From: DATBSK01 sp964532485
Lineage (GTDB): Bacteria > Actinomycetota > Acidimicrobiia > IMCC26256 > PALSA-555
Reading direction: 5' to 3'
Assembly: GCA_964532485.1 (NCBI GenBank)
Contig: CAZHKE010000007.1
Span: forward strand, 1-64,000
DNA: 64,000 bases
The translations under genes and the position numbers were made by a program. The notes under the pieces were generated by a model, which did no database searches, was not told the origin of the DNA, and saw only the letters and a list, made by a program, of their open reading frames with translations. Numbering within the stretch: the stretch's first letter is position 1; each line of letters begins with the position of its first letter. Shown piece after piece: positions 33,514 to 41,061 of this stretch.

Positions 33514-34230
33514 TCACGACACCGCCGCGACGAGGGCATCCTCGAAGGGCCAGTTGCCGATGACGTGCGCGTTCCCCTCGACCTGCATGTCGTACAACCA
33601 CCAGAAGTGGTAGATGCCGCACGTCACGATCGTCACCACGATGCGCGCCGCGTAGCTCTGCTTGCCCTTCACGCGTGACGGGTCCGGCCGCGGCAGCGCG
33701 TGCCCGAGCCGCTCGTAGATCGTCGTGAGCTCGTCCTCGACGGCACCCTCGGCACGGTCGTGCGTGTCGAGGTCCTGGTCGATGAAGATGAAGCCGACGA
33801 TGTAGGCGATGCTCGACGCGAACAGCGAGATGATGACCCAGATCGCGGGATCGCGGAACTCGAACGTCTGCCGGCGCATCACCTCGAGGTTGTTCGCGTT
33901 CCGCTCGAATGCGGGCCGCAGCTCGTCGGCGAGCCCGCGCTCGTTCGCCTGCTCCCACGCGTACGCGTTGGCCGCCTCGAGCAGGTCGTGCCGGCGCCGC
34001 AGGTGGTCGCGGTCGCGCCGCATCAGCTCGTAGAAGAGGAAGAGGCCGAAGATGCCGCAGGTGATGATCGTCAGGAAGATGTTGAGCCCGGCCCCCTCGA
34101 ACACGTAGTCGGACTCGGGGCGCTGCGACGCCGCCCACCGGACCCGATCGGCCGGGCTGCTGGGCGCGCCGGACCAGCCGCCCGTCGGCGGTGGGAGTGG
34201 CGCGGCCGGCGGAGGCGGGTCCATCGTCAT
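33514..34230 (-). CDS. DUF4234-like membrane protein
   Basis: A 238-residue protein with a Pro-rich N-terminus (residues 1-30). Two similar membrane units are present, one with NIFLTIITCGIFGLFLFYELMRRD and a later one with AARIVVTIVTCGIYHFWWLYDM. A hydrophobic helix VIISLFASSIAYIVGFIFI lies between them. The TCGIYxFWW motif is characteristic of DUF4234. The function is unknown. It is convergent with the L,D-transpeptidase gene and divergent from xylB. Confidence 0.8.
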   Translation of the reverse strand: MTMDPPPPAAPLPPPTGGWSGAPSSPADRVRWAASQRPESDYVFEGAGLNIFLTIITCGIFGLFLFYELMRRDRDHLRRRHDLLEAANAYAWEQANERGLADELRPAFERNANNLEVMRRQTFEFRDPAIWVIISLFASSIAYIVGFIFIDQDLDTHDRAEGAVEDELTTIYERLGHALPRPDPSRVKGKQSYAARIVVTIVTCGIYHFWWLYDMQVEGNAHVIGNWPFEDALVAAVS

Positions 34231-34310
34231 TCGCGCGACCCTACGTGGCCGTATCGTTGTGGTGTCGTGCTCGGCGGGGAGCCACGGCAGGAGGCGAGGG
34301 GGAGCGTCCG

Positions 34311-35690
34311 GTGCCGCTCGTGTTGGGTGTCGACTCGTCGTTCGACGCGACCACCGTCGAGCTTCGTGATGCCGACGACGGCCGCGTCTACGGCTCGGGC
34401 CGGGCCATGCACGGTGGCGACGCGGGTGGGCCGGGCGAGCAGGATCCGGCGGTCTGGTGGCAGGCCCTGGTCGAGGCGCGCCATGACGCGGGCGGTGCGC
34501 TCGGCGTCGCCGCGGTCGGCGCCGCCGCCCAGCAGCCCGGCCTGGTGGCCGTCGGCGGTGACGGCAAGCTCGTGCGCCCCGCGCTCGTCGGCTACGCCGG
34601 CGCGGCGGTCCGTGATGCGCGCCGGCTCGAGCAGGTCCTCGGGCCCGCGGAGTGGGTCGCGGCGTGCGGGTCGGTGCCGAGCTCGGCGCTCCCCATCGCC
34701 AAGCTCGCCTGGATGCAGCGCAAGGAGCCCGACGCGTTCGCCCGCATCGCGTGGATGCTCCAGCCCCACGACTGGTTGACGCTGCGCCTGAGCCGCCAGG
34801 TCGTGACCGACCGCGGCGGCGCATCGGGCACCGGCTACTGGTCGCCACGTGAGGAGCGGTGGCGGGCCGATCTCTTGCAGCTCGTCGCCGACGACCGCGA
34901 CTGGGAGCAGTGCCTGCCGACGGTGCTCGCGCCGCACGAGCCGGCCGGTGATCGAGAAGGCGTGCTCATCGCGGCCGGGACCGGCGAGCGGATGGCGATC
35001 GCGCTCGGACTCGCGCTCGAGCCGGGCGACGTGGTCGTCGACACCGGAGGCGCGGTCTTCGCCGTGCGCGACCGACCGACCGAGGACCCGTCCGGGGTCG
35101 TCGCCGGGTACGCCGACGCCACCGGTCGGTTCCTGCCCTCGGTCGAGACGATCGACGCGGTCAAGGCGAGTGATCACCTTGCCACGCTGCTCGGGCTCGA
35201 GCGCAGTCGCTTCGACCAGCTCGTCTCGAGCGCACCGGCTGGGGCCCGCGGGCTCGTGTTCGTGCCGCCGCGCGCCGACGGCCGGCCGGGCGAGCTGCGC
35301 GGGATCCGCGGCGACACCGACGCCGAGGACGTCGCGCGGGCGACGCTCGAGGGTGTGGTCTGCATGCTCCTCGCCGCGGTCGACGCGCTGCGCGACGTGG
35401 AAGTGCCCGTCGGAGGCCGGCTCTTCCTCGTCGGCCGAGGCGCGCGCATGCACGCGTTCGCGCAGGTGCTCGCCGACGTGGGGCAGCGCGTCGTGAGCGC
35501 CCCGAAGGGGGAGCGCGCCGCATCCGGTGCCTGCGTGCAGGCGGCGGCCGCGCTGCACGCGACCGCACCCGAGGAGATCGCACGCGCCTGGGGGATGCAC
35601 GACGCGCGCACGGTCGAGCCCGATCCCCGGATCGACGGCGGTGAGATCCGCGCCGCCCACCGCGACGCAGTGCAGAGCGCGACGCTCTGA
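34311..35690 (+). CDS. FGGY family carbohydrate kinase, xylulokinase-like
   Basis: A 459-residue sugar kinase. The N-terminal LVLGVDSSFDATTVELRD is the first phosphate motif, AAQQPGLVAVGGDG and WMLQPHDWLTLRL fit xylulokinases, and later come ATP-site motifs VVDTGGAVFAV and GRLFLVGRGARM. It should phosphorylate D-xylulose or a related ketose. The GTG start follows a GGGGGAG site, and a TATCGT box at 34251 may be the -10. Its TGA stop is the first bases of family B palindrome copy 3. The exact sugar is inferred, not shown. Confidence 0.8.
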   Translation: MPLVLGVDSSFDATTVELRDADDGRVYGSGRAMHGGDAGGPGEQDPAVWWQALVEARHDAGGALGVAAVGAAAQQPGLVAVGGDGKLVRPALVGYAGAAVRDARRLEQVLGPAEWVAACGSVPSSALPIAKLAWMQRKEPDAFARIAWMLQPHDWLTLRLSRQVVTDRGGASGTGYWSPREERWRADLLQLVADDRDWEQCLPTVLAPHEPAGDREGVLIAAGTGERMAIALGLALEPGDVVVDTGGAVFAVRDRPTEDPSGVVAGYADATGRFLPSVETIDAVKASDHLATLLGLERSRFDQLVSSAPAGARGLVFVPPRADGRPGELRGIRGDTDAEDVARATLEGVVCMLLAAVDALRDVEVPVGGRLFLVGRGARMHAFAQVLADVGQRVVSAPKGERAASGACVQAAAALHATAPEEIARAWGMHDARTVEPDPRIDGGEIRAAHRDAVQSATL

Positions 35691-35731
35691 TGCGTATCTG
35701 GAGGCCGCTATGCGGCTTCCAGATACGCATC
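35689..35731. repeat. Family B palindrome, copy 3, between convergent stop codons
   Basis: The 20-bp arms (GATGCGTATCTGGAGGCCGC) have one mismatch around the loop TAT. The left end lies inside the xylB TGA (35688-35690) and the right end inside the TGA of the convergent SRPBCC gene (35732-35730 on the minus strand). The hairpin thus fills the whole intergenic space and the symmetry extends to TGA...TCA. Confidence 0.95.
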
Positions 35732-36242
35732 AAGGAGAGGTGGCTTCGGCTTCGCGCTCGCGCCGGCGCGCGTGCCACTTCAGACCGCCCTTCATCGCCT
35801 CCAGCAGCTCGTCGTTGTCGCGCGAGAGCTTGCGGTGCACCCAGCGCTCGAGGCCGACTCGACGCATCCAGGGGTTCAACGCCTCGTACGACTCCCGGAA
35901 GCGGACGCGTGTCGTGCCGTCGCCGAGGTCCTCGAGGCGCGTGATGCCGGTGGCGCGGGACCACAGGGGCTTGCCGATCGCGTCGTAGCGCCACGACTCA
36001 TGGGGCTTCACCTGCGTGAGCCACTCCCACGACTGCGCGACGCCACCCGAGCAGAGCAGCCGGGGGACCTTGAAGTGGCAGTGGCGGACGAGCCCCTCGC
36101 CGACCTCGTCGCCGGGATGCAGGATGTCGATGCGCGTCACCCCGTCGCGCGGCTGGGGCCGGTCCGGTCCCCGATACCAGAACAGCTCCCACACCTCTGC
36201 CGGCGAGGCCGGGACCACGTACGAGTGCTCGTGGACCTGCAT
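35730..36242 (-). CDS. SRPBCC (START-like) family protein
   Basis: A 170-residue START-like fold protein. It opens MQVHEHSYVVPASPAEVWELFWY, then has RLEDLGDGTTRVRFRESYEALNP and ends in the amphipathic helix WVHRKLSRDNDELLEAMKGGLKWHARRR, typical of SRPBCC. It could bind a hydrophobic ligand. The start is the ATG at 36242, one base after the stop of the upstream VOC gene, so they are probably cotranscribed. Its stop codon shares bases with the family B palindrome. Confidence 0.83.
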   Translation of the reverse strand: MQVHEHSYVVPASPAEVWELFWYRGPDRPQPRDGVTRIDILHPGDEVGEGLVRHCHFKVPRLLCSGGVAQSWEWLTQVKPHESWRYDAIGKPLWSRATGITRLEDLGDGTTRVRFRESYEALNPWMRRVGLERWVHRKLSRDNDELLEAMKGGLKWHARRREREAEATSP

Positions 36243-36243
36243 C

Positions 36244-36651
36244 TCAGGTCTCTTCCCCCTCCGTGCGTCCACCGTCGGCTCGCGTCCGGGGGGCGTCCCA
36301 CTCGACGAGGCAGAACTCGTTGCCGCCCGGGTCGAGCATCACCTGATAGCGCCCGTCGTCCTCCTCCACGACGTCACCGATGCAGGTCGCGCCGAGGGAC
36401 TCGACCTGTCGGGTCACGCGCGCGAGGTCGCCGACGTTCACGTCGAGGTGCAGGCGGTTCTTGCCCGCCTTGGGCTCGGGCACCACCTGGAAGGCGAGGT
36501 GCGGACCGCCCTCGGGGACGGGCGCCAACGCGATCCAGTCGGGCGCGCGGCTGCGCACCGTCGTGCCGAGCACCTCCGACCAGAACGCGACCAGCGGCTC
36601 GGGGTCGTTGCAGTCGATCGCGACGACGTCGAGCCGCCCGAGCGCACCCAC
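36244..36651 (-). CDS. VOC family protein
   Basis: A 135-residue vicinal-oxygen-chelate protein: LDVVAIDCNDPEPLVAFWSEVLGTTVRSR at the start, RLHLDVNVGDLARVTRQVESLGA in the middle (His-x-Asp) and MLDPGGNEFCLVEWDAP at the end, the standard glyoxalase layout of two modules. The GTG start at 36651 was chosen because upstream codons overlap the divergent cystathionine beta-synthase promoter. Function unknown. Confidence 0.83.
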   Translation of the reverse strand: MGALGRLDVVAIDCNDPEPLVAFWSEVLGTTVRSRAPDWIALAPVPEGGPHLAFQVVPEPKAGKNRLHLDVNVGDLARVTRQVESLGATCIGDVVEEDDGRYQVMLDPGGNEFCLVEWDAPRTRADGGRTEGEET

Positions 36652-36779
36652 GCGCGGTGACGCTAGTGCGCGCGCCCAGGGGGCGAATTGAGGCGCTCGC
36701 GGCGAGCACGGCAATCGGGAGGCGCGGCAAGGCGCGTTCGTCGCTGCGCACGGGCGCCGGTTCCCGCGACGCTGCTGAG

Positions 36780-36785
36780 TACCGT
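36780..36785 (+). promoter_or_regulatory. -10 box (TACCGT) of cystathionine beta-synthase gene
   Basis: TACCGT ends 6 nt before the ATG at 36792; no ribosome-binding site is present, so probably leaderless. Confidence 0.5.
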
Positions 36786-36791
36786 GGGGCC

Positions 36792-38207
36792 ATGGGAGAG
36801 GCCACACGACGCGAGCAGCAGATCGCGGGCTCGTTGCTCGACCTCGTGGGCGACACTCCGCTCGTTCGCCTCGGCCGCGTCGGGGCCGGCCTCTCCTGCG
36901 ACCTCGTGGCCAAGGTCGAGCTGTTCAACCCCGGCGGCAGCGTCAAGGACCGTCCGGCGGTCGCGATGATCGACGCGGCCGAGCGCCAGGGGCTGCTCCA
37001 GCCCGGTGGCACGATCGTCGAGCCGACGTCGGGCAACACCGGCGTGGGCCTCGCAATCGTCGCGGCGCAGCGCGGCTACCGGTGCGTGTTCGTCATGTCC
37101 GACAAGATGTCGGACGAGAAGGTCGCGCTGCTGCGGGCGTACGGCGCCGAGGTCGTGGTCTGCCCGACGGCGGTGCCCCCCGAGCACCCCGACTCCTACT
37201 ACTCGGTCGCCGACCGGCTCACGGACGAGACCCCGGGCGCGTACCGACCGAACCAGTACTACAACCAGGCGAACCCGGCCGAGCACGAGCGGTCGACCGG
37301 ACCCGAGATCTGGGAGCAGACCGACGGGCGCGTCACGCACTTCGTCGCCGGCATCGGCACCGGCGGCACGATCACCGGCGTCGGTCGATACCTGAAGTCG
37401 CAGAACCCGGACGTGCAGATCGTCGGCGCCGACCCGGAGGGCTCGGTCTACTCGGGCGGCACCGGCCGTCCGTACCTCGTCGAAGGCGTGGGCGAGGACT
37501 TCTGGCCGCCGACGTACGAGCCGTCGGTCGTCGATCGCACGATCATGGTGAGCGACGCCGAGTCGTTCGCCGCGGCGCGCCGGGTGACGCACGAGGAAGG
37601 GCTCCTGATCGGCGGGTCGTGCGGCACCGCGGTGCACGCGGCACTCGTCCTCGGCCGCGATCTCGGCCCCGAGCACCTCGTCGTCGTCCTGCTGCCCGAC
37701 TCGGGGCGGGGCTACCTGTCGAAGATCTTCGACGACGAGTGGATGACGCGCTTCGGCTTCCTGCGCGCCGACGGTCCGACCGTCGGCGACGTGCTCCACG
37801 CCAAGCACGACGCTGCGGCCGCCGACCGCTCCATCCCCGAGCTCGTGCTCGTCACGCCCGACGACCCGGTGCGCCGCGGCTTCTCGCTCATGCGGGACCT
37901 CGGAGTGTCCCAGGTGATCGTGAGCGTGGCGACCGAGCTCCCGCTCGCGGCGAAGGAGGTGAGCGGCACGCTCACCGAGCTCGCGCTCATGGACAAGGCG
38001 TTCCGCGAGCCGGCCGTGCTCGATCGACCGATCCGCGAGGTGATGGAGCCGGCGATGCCGATGGTCGGGATCGGCGAGACCGTCACGACCGTCGTCGAGC
38101 TGCTCGACACCGCGTCGTCGGTGCTGGTCCTCGACGGCGGTCACCCGATCGGCGTGCTCACCCGCCAGGACGTGCTGTCGTTCCTCGCCGCCCGGTCGCC
38201 CGGATGA
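36792..38207 (+). CDS. cbs: Cystathionine beta-synthase
   Basis: PLP enzyme that joins serine and homocysteine to cystathionine in transsulfuration. The 471-residue protein has the PLP lysine at Lys52 (NPGGSVKDRP), the substrate loop PTSGNTGVGLAIVAA, the phosphate loop GIGTGGTITGVG, and GGSCGTAVHAAL near 280. A C-terminal pair of CBS domains (about 335-470) includes LVLVTPDDPVRRGFSLMRDLGVSQVIV and SSVLVLDGGHPIGVLTRQDVL. Cysteine synthase lacks those domains, so CBS is favoured. It overlaps the cystathionine gamma-lyase gene by 4 bp. Confidence 0.95.
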   Translation: MGEATRREQQIAGSLLDLVGDTPLVRLGRVGAGLSCDLVAKVELFNPGGSVKDRPAVAMIDAAERQGLLQPGGTIVEPTSGNTGVGLAIVAAQRGYRCVFVMSDKMSDEKVALLRAYGAEVVVCPTAVPPEHPDSYYSVADRLTDETPGAYRPNQYYNQANPAEHERSTGPEIWEQTDGRVTHFVAGIGTGGTITGVGRYLKSQNPDVQIVGADPEGSVYSGGTGRPYLVEGVGEDFWPPTYEPSVVDRTIMVSDAESFAAARRVTHEEGLLIGGSCGTAVHAALVLGRDLGPEHLVVVLLPDSGRGYLSKIFDDEWMTRFGFLRADGPTVGDVLHAKHDAAAADRSIPELVLVTPDDPVRRGFSLMRDLGVSQVIVSVATELPLAAKEVSGTLTELALMDKAFREPAVLDRPIREVMEPAMPMVGIGETVTTVVELLDTASSVLVLDGGHPIGVLTRQDVLSFLAARSPG

Positions 38208-39427
38208 CGAGTCACGTCGACGACGCCGGCGACGGGCTTGGACGGCCGTCGCCCGAGGAGGCGCCCTTCGGGGTGTCGACCAGGGGAGGCGGCTTCGAGA
38301 CGCGGGCGATCCACGCCGGCCAGGAGCCCGACGAGGCGACCGGCGCGGTGGTCGCGCCCATCAGCCTGGCGACGACCTTCGCCCAGGACGCGGTCGGTGA
38401 TCACCGAGGCTTCGAGTACGCCCGGACCGGCAACCCGACGCGCGCCGCGCTGGAGTCGTGCGTCGCCTCGCTCGAGGGGGGAGCCCACGGCCTCGCGTTC
38501 GCCAGCGGCATGGCTGCCGAAGACGCCGTCCTGCGCGCCCTCGTGCGGCCCGGCGACCACGTCGTGCTGCCGAGCGACGCGTACGGCGGCACGTACCGCC
38601 TGGTGGCACGCGTCCTCGCGGAGTCGGGCGTGGAGTGGACGGCCGTCGACCTGACGGACCTCCGTGCCGTCGGTGCCGCGTGTCGTGACGCCACGAAGGT
38701 CGTGTGGGTCGAGACGCCGACGAACCCGATGCTCACGATCGTCGACATCGAGACCGTGGCGACCGCCGCGCACGCGAACGGTGCGCGCGTCGTCGTCGAC
38801 AACACGTTCGCGACGCCGTACCTCCAGCAGCCGATCTCGCTCGGTGCCGATGCCGTCGTGCACTCGAGCACGAAGTACCTCGGAGGGCACTCCGACGTCG
38901 TCGGCGGGATGGTCGTCACCGACGACGCCGAGCTCGCCGAGTCGATCGCGTTCCTCCAGAATGCAGTGGGAGCGGTGCCGTCGCCCTTCGACTGCTTCCT
39001 CGTGCTCCGCGGCGTGAAGACCCTCGGCGTGCGGATGGATCGTCACTGCACGAACGCCCGCGCCGTCGCCGACCTCCTCGGCGACCACCCGGCGGTCGCG
39101 CGCGTCCTGTGGCCGGGCCTGCCCGACCATCCCGGCCACGACGTCGCGCGGCGCCAGATGCGCCACTTCGGCGGCATGGTCAGCTTCACCGCGGCCGGCG
39201 GCGAGCAGGCCGCGCTCGCGCTCGTCGCCGCCACGCAGCTCTTCACGCTCGCCGAGTCGCTCGGTGCGGTCGAGAGCCTGATCGAGCACCCGGCACGCAT
39301 GACCCACGCGTCGGTGGCCGACTCGCCACTGGCGGTCGACCCCGCGCTCGTGCGACTCTCCGTCGGGATCGAGAGCCTCGACGACCTGCTCGCCGACCTC
39401 CGCCACGCGCTCGACGGTGTCGTCTGA
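38204..39427 (+). CDS. Cystathionine gamma-lyase / gamma-synthase
   Basis: PLP-dependent Cys/Met metabolism enzyme (407 residues). Key blocks are TRAIHAGQEPDEATGAVVAPISLATTF, the PLP lysine at Lys224 in SSTKYLGGHSDVVGG and the C-terminal RLSVGIESLDDLLADL. Next to cystathionine beta-synthase it more likely acts as the gamma-lyase that releases cysteine, but sequence alone does not separate lyase from synthase. The ATG overlaps the cbs stop as ATGA. Confidence 0.93.
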   Translation: MTSHVDDAGDGLGRPSPEEAPFGVSTRGGGFETRAIHAGQEPDEATGAVVAPISLATTFAQDAVGDHRGFEYARTGNPTRAALESCVASLEGGAHGLAFASGMAAEDAVLRALVRPGDHVVLPSDAYGGTYRLVARVLAESGVEWTAVDLTDLRAVGAACRDATKVVWVETPTNPMLTIVDIETVATAAHANGARVVVDNTFATPYLQQPISLGADAVVHSSTKYLGGHSDVVGGMVVTDDAELAESIAFLQNAVGAVPSPFDCFLVLRGVKTLGVRMDRHCTNARAVADLLGDHPAVARVLWPGLPDHPGHDVARRQMRHFGGMVSFTAAGGEQAALALVAATQLFTLAESLGAVESLIEHPARMTHASVADSPLAVDPALVRLSVGIESLDDLLADLRHALDGVV

Positions 39428-39445
39428 CTCCGACAGGATGTTGAC

Positions 39446-39844
39446 GTGGCGTACCTGAAGCCGGACTTCGTCACCAAGAGCATCGCGAACCCGCTGATGC
39501 GCTGGCTCGGTGTGAAGCCGACGCTCGCGGTTCGCGGCCGGAGCAGCGGCGAATGGCGGACCGTGCCGGTCAACGTGCTGGACGATGACGGTGCGCGGTA
39601 CCTCGTCGCGGTGCGAGGCGAGACCGAGTGGGTGCGCAACCTCCGCGCCGCCGGCGGCGGTGAGATCCGCCGAAGGGGGAAGACCGAGCCGTTCCGCATC
39701 ACCGAGGTCCCGGTCGCCGACCGCCCGCCTATCATCAGCGCGTACCGCGACCGCTGGGAGCGCGAGGTCAAGAAGATCTTCGAGCAGCTCCCCGATCCCG
39801 CCGATCACCCCGTGTTCAGGATCACGACAGCAGAAGGAGCGTGA
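39446..39844 (+). CDS. Nitroreductase/quinone reductase family (Ddn-like, F420-dependent) protein
   Basis: A 132-residue protein of the split beta-barrel F420H2-dependent reductase family (DUF385/Ddn type): NPLMRWLGVKPTLAVRGRSSGEWRTVPVNVLDDDGARYLVAVRGETEWVRNLRAAGGGEIRRRGK. These proteins reduce quinones or nitro compounds using F420. A GTG start lies 18 bp after the preceding gene. It supports the presence of F420 in this organism, together with the LLM enzymes. Confidence 0.88.
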   Translation: MAYLKPDFVTKSIANPLMRWLGVKPTLAVRGRSSGEWRTVPVNVLDDDGARYLVAVRGETEWVRNLRAAGGGEIRRRGKTEPFRITEVPVADRPPIISAYRDRWEREVKKIFEQLPDPADHPVFRITTAEGA

Positions 39845-39845
39845 C

Positions 39846-40151
39846 GTGGCACAGCAGAAGTTCGTCCAGATCATCGAGATGAAGACGACGAAGATCGACG
39901 AGTTCCGAAAGCTCGGCGAGGAGTACGACGCCGGGACCAAGGGCAAGCGCACCAGCGGGCACAGACTCGTCTGCGAGGACCGCGACAACCCGGGCCGCTA
40001 CTTCGTCGTCGTCGAGTTCGCGTCAGCCGAGGACGCACAGGAGAACGACGCGCTCCCCGAGACTCAGGCGTTCGCCCAGAACCTGATGAAGCTGCTCGAC
40101 GGCCCACCGACCTTCCACAACCTGGACGTGGTCGAGGAGTACTCGGGCTGA
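39846..40151 (+). CDS. Hypothetical small protein (dimeric alpha-beta barrel-like)
   Basis: A 101-residue protein, one base after the Ddn-like gene, with a GTG start. It has the pattern FVQIIEMKTTKIDEFRKLGEEY..., RYFVVVEFASAEDAQENDALPETQAFAQNLMKLLDGPPTFHNLDVVEEY, which resembles antibiotic-biosynthesis-monooxygenase-like dimeric barrels. No catalytic residues are recognised. The AGGAGCGTGAC sequence before it may serve as its ribosome-binding site. Confidence 0.75.
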   Translation: MAQQKFVQIIEMKTTKIDEFRKLGEEYDAGTKGKRTSGHRLVCEDRDNPGRYFVVVEFASAEDAQENDALPETQAFAQNLMKLLDGPPTFHNLDVVEEYSG

Positions 40152-40212
40152 CCCCGCGAGCTGCATCCATCGGCCGTCCGGGTGACGGCGACGGGCGCAG
40201 CCCGACGGCTGG

Positions 40213-40961
40213 TCAGCGCTGGCCGGCGAGCCGACGCTGCTTGAACTGCGCCTTCACGTAGTCGCGGTTCATCAGCGCGATGAAGTCGATCGAGATCTCC
40301 TTCGGGCACGCGGCCTCGCACTCACCGTGGTTCGTGCACGAGCCGAACCAGCGCTCCATCTCGTCGACCATGTCCACCGTACGCCGCCACCGCTCGGGCT
40401 GGCCCTGTGGCAGCAGGTTGAGGTGCTGGATCTTCGCCGCGGTGAACAGCTGCGCCGCGCTGTTGGGGCACGCCGCGACGCACGCGCCGCAGCCGATGCA
40501 AGCAGCCGCGTCCATGGCTGCGTCCGACACCTCCTTGGGCACCAGGATGAGGTTCGCGTCCTGGGCAGTGCCCGTCGGCGCGGTGATGTAGCCGCCGGCC
40601 TCGATGATGCGGTCGAACGCCGACCGGTCGACGCACAGGTCCTTGAGCACGGGGAAGGAGCGGGCGCGCCACGGCTCGACCTTGATGTGCGCGCCGTCGT
40701 CGAACTTGCGCAGGTGCAGCTGGCACGTCGCGGTCCCGACCTCGGGTCCGTGCGGCCGGCCGTTGATCATCATCGAGCACGAGCCGCAGATGCCCTCGCG
40801 GCAGTCGTGGTCGAACGCGACCGGCTCGCGTCCCTCGGCGATGAGCCGCTCGTTGAGCACGTCGAACAGCTCGAGGAACGACATGTCGGGGCTGGCGTCG
40901 TCGACCTCGTGCGTCTCGAACGCGCCCTTCGCGTTCGGGCCGCTCTGGCGCCAGACCTCGA
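40213..40961 (-). CDS. sdhB: Succinate dehydrogenase iron-sulfur subunit, N-terminus in gap
   Basis: Iron-sulfur subunit of succinate dehydrogenase / fumarate reductase. The visible 249 residues contain the [2Fe-2S] cysteines in DCREGICGSCSMMINGRPHGPEVGTATC, and the [4Fe-4S]/[3Fe-4S] motifs CIGCGACVAACPNSA and CTNHGECEAACPKEI. It ends FKQRRLAGQR. The missing start is in the N gap (40962-41061). An apparent fusion with SdhA in the ungapped frame is an artefact of the 100-N placeholder. It transfers electrons from SdhA to the membrane anchor. Confidence 0.95.
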
Positions 40962-41061
40962 NNNNNNNNNNNNNNNNNNNNNNNNNNNNNNNNNNNNNNN
41001 NNNNNNNNNNNNNNNNNNNNNNNNNNNNNNNNNNNNNNNNNNNNNNNNNNNNNNNNNNNNN
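40962..41061. other. Assembly gap (100 N) between sdhA and sdhB
   Basis: Exactly 100 N. It contains the last few codons of sdhA and the first codons of sdhB. Confidence 0.99.

Noticed and set aside
40152..40212. Hairpins after sdhB as a terminator
   Set aside because: Only 5-bp stems (GCCGT/ACGGC and CGGGC/GCCCG) could be formed, which is not significant at this GC content.
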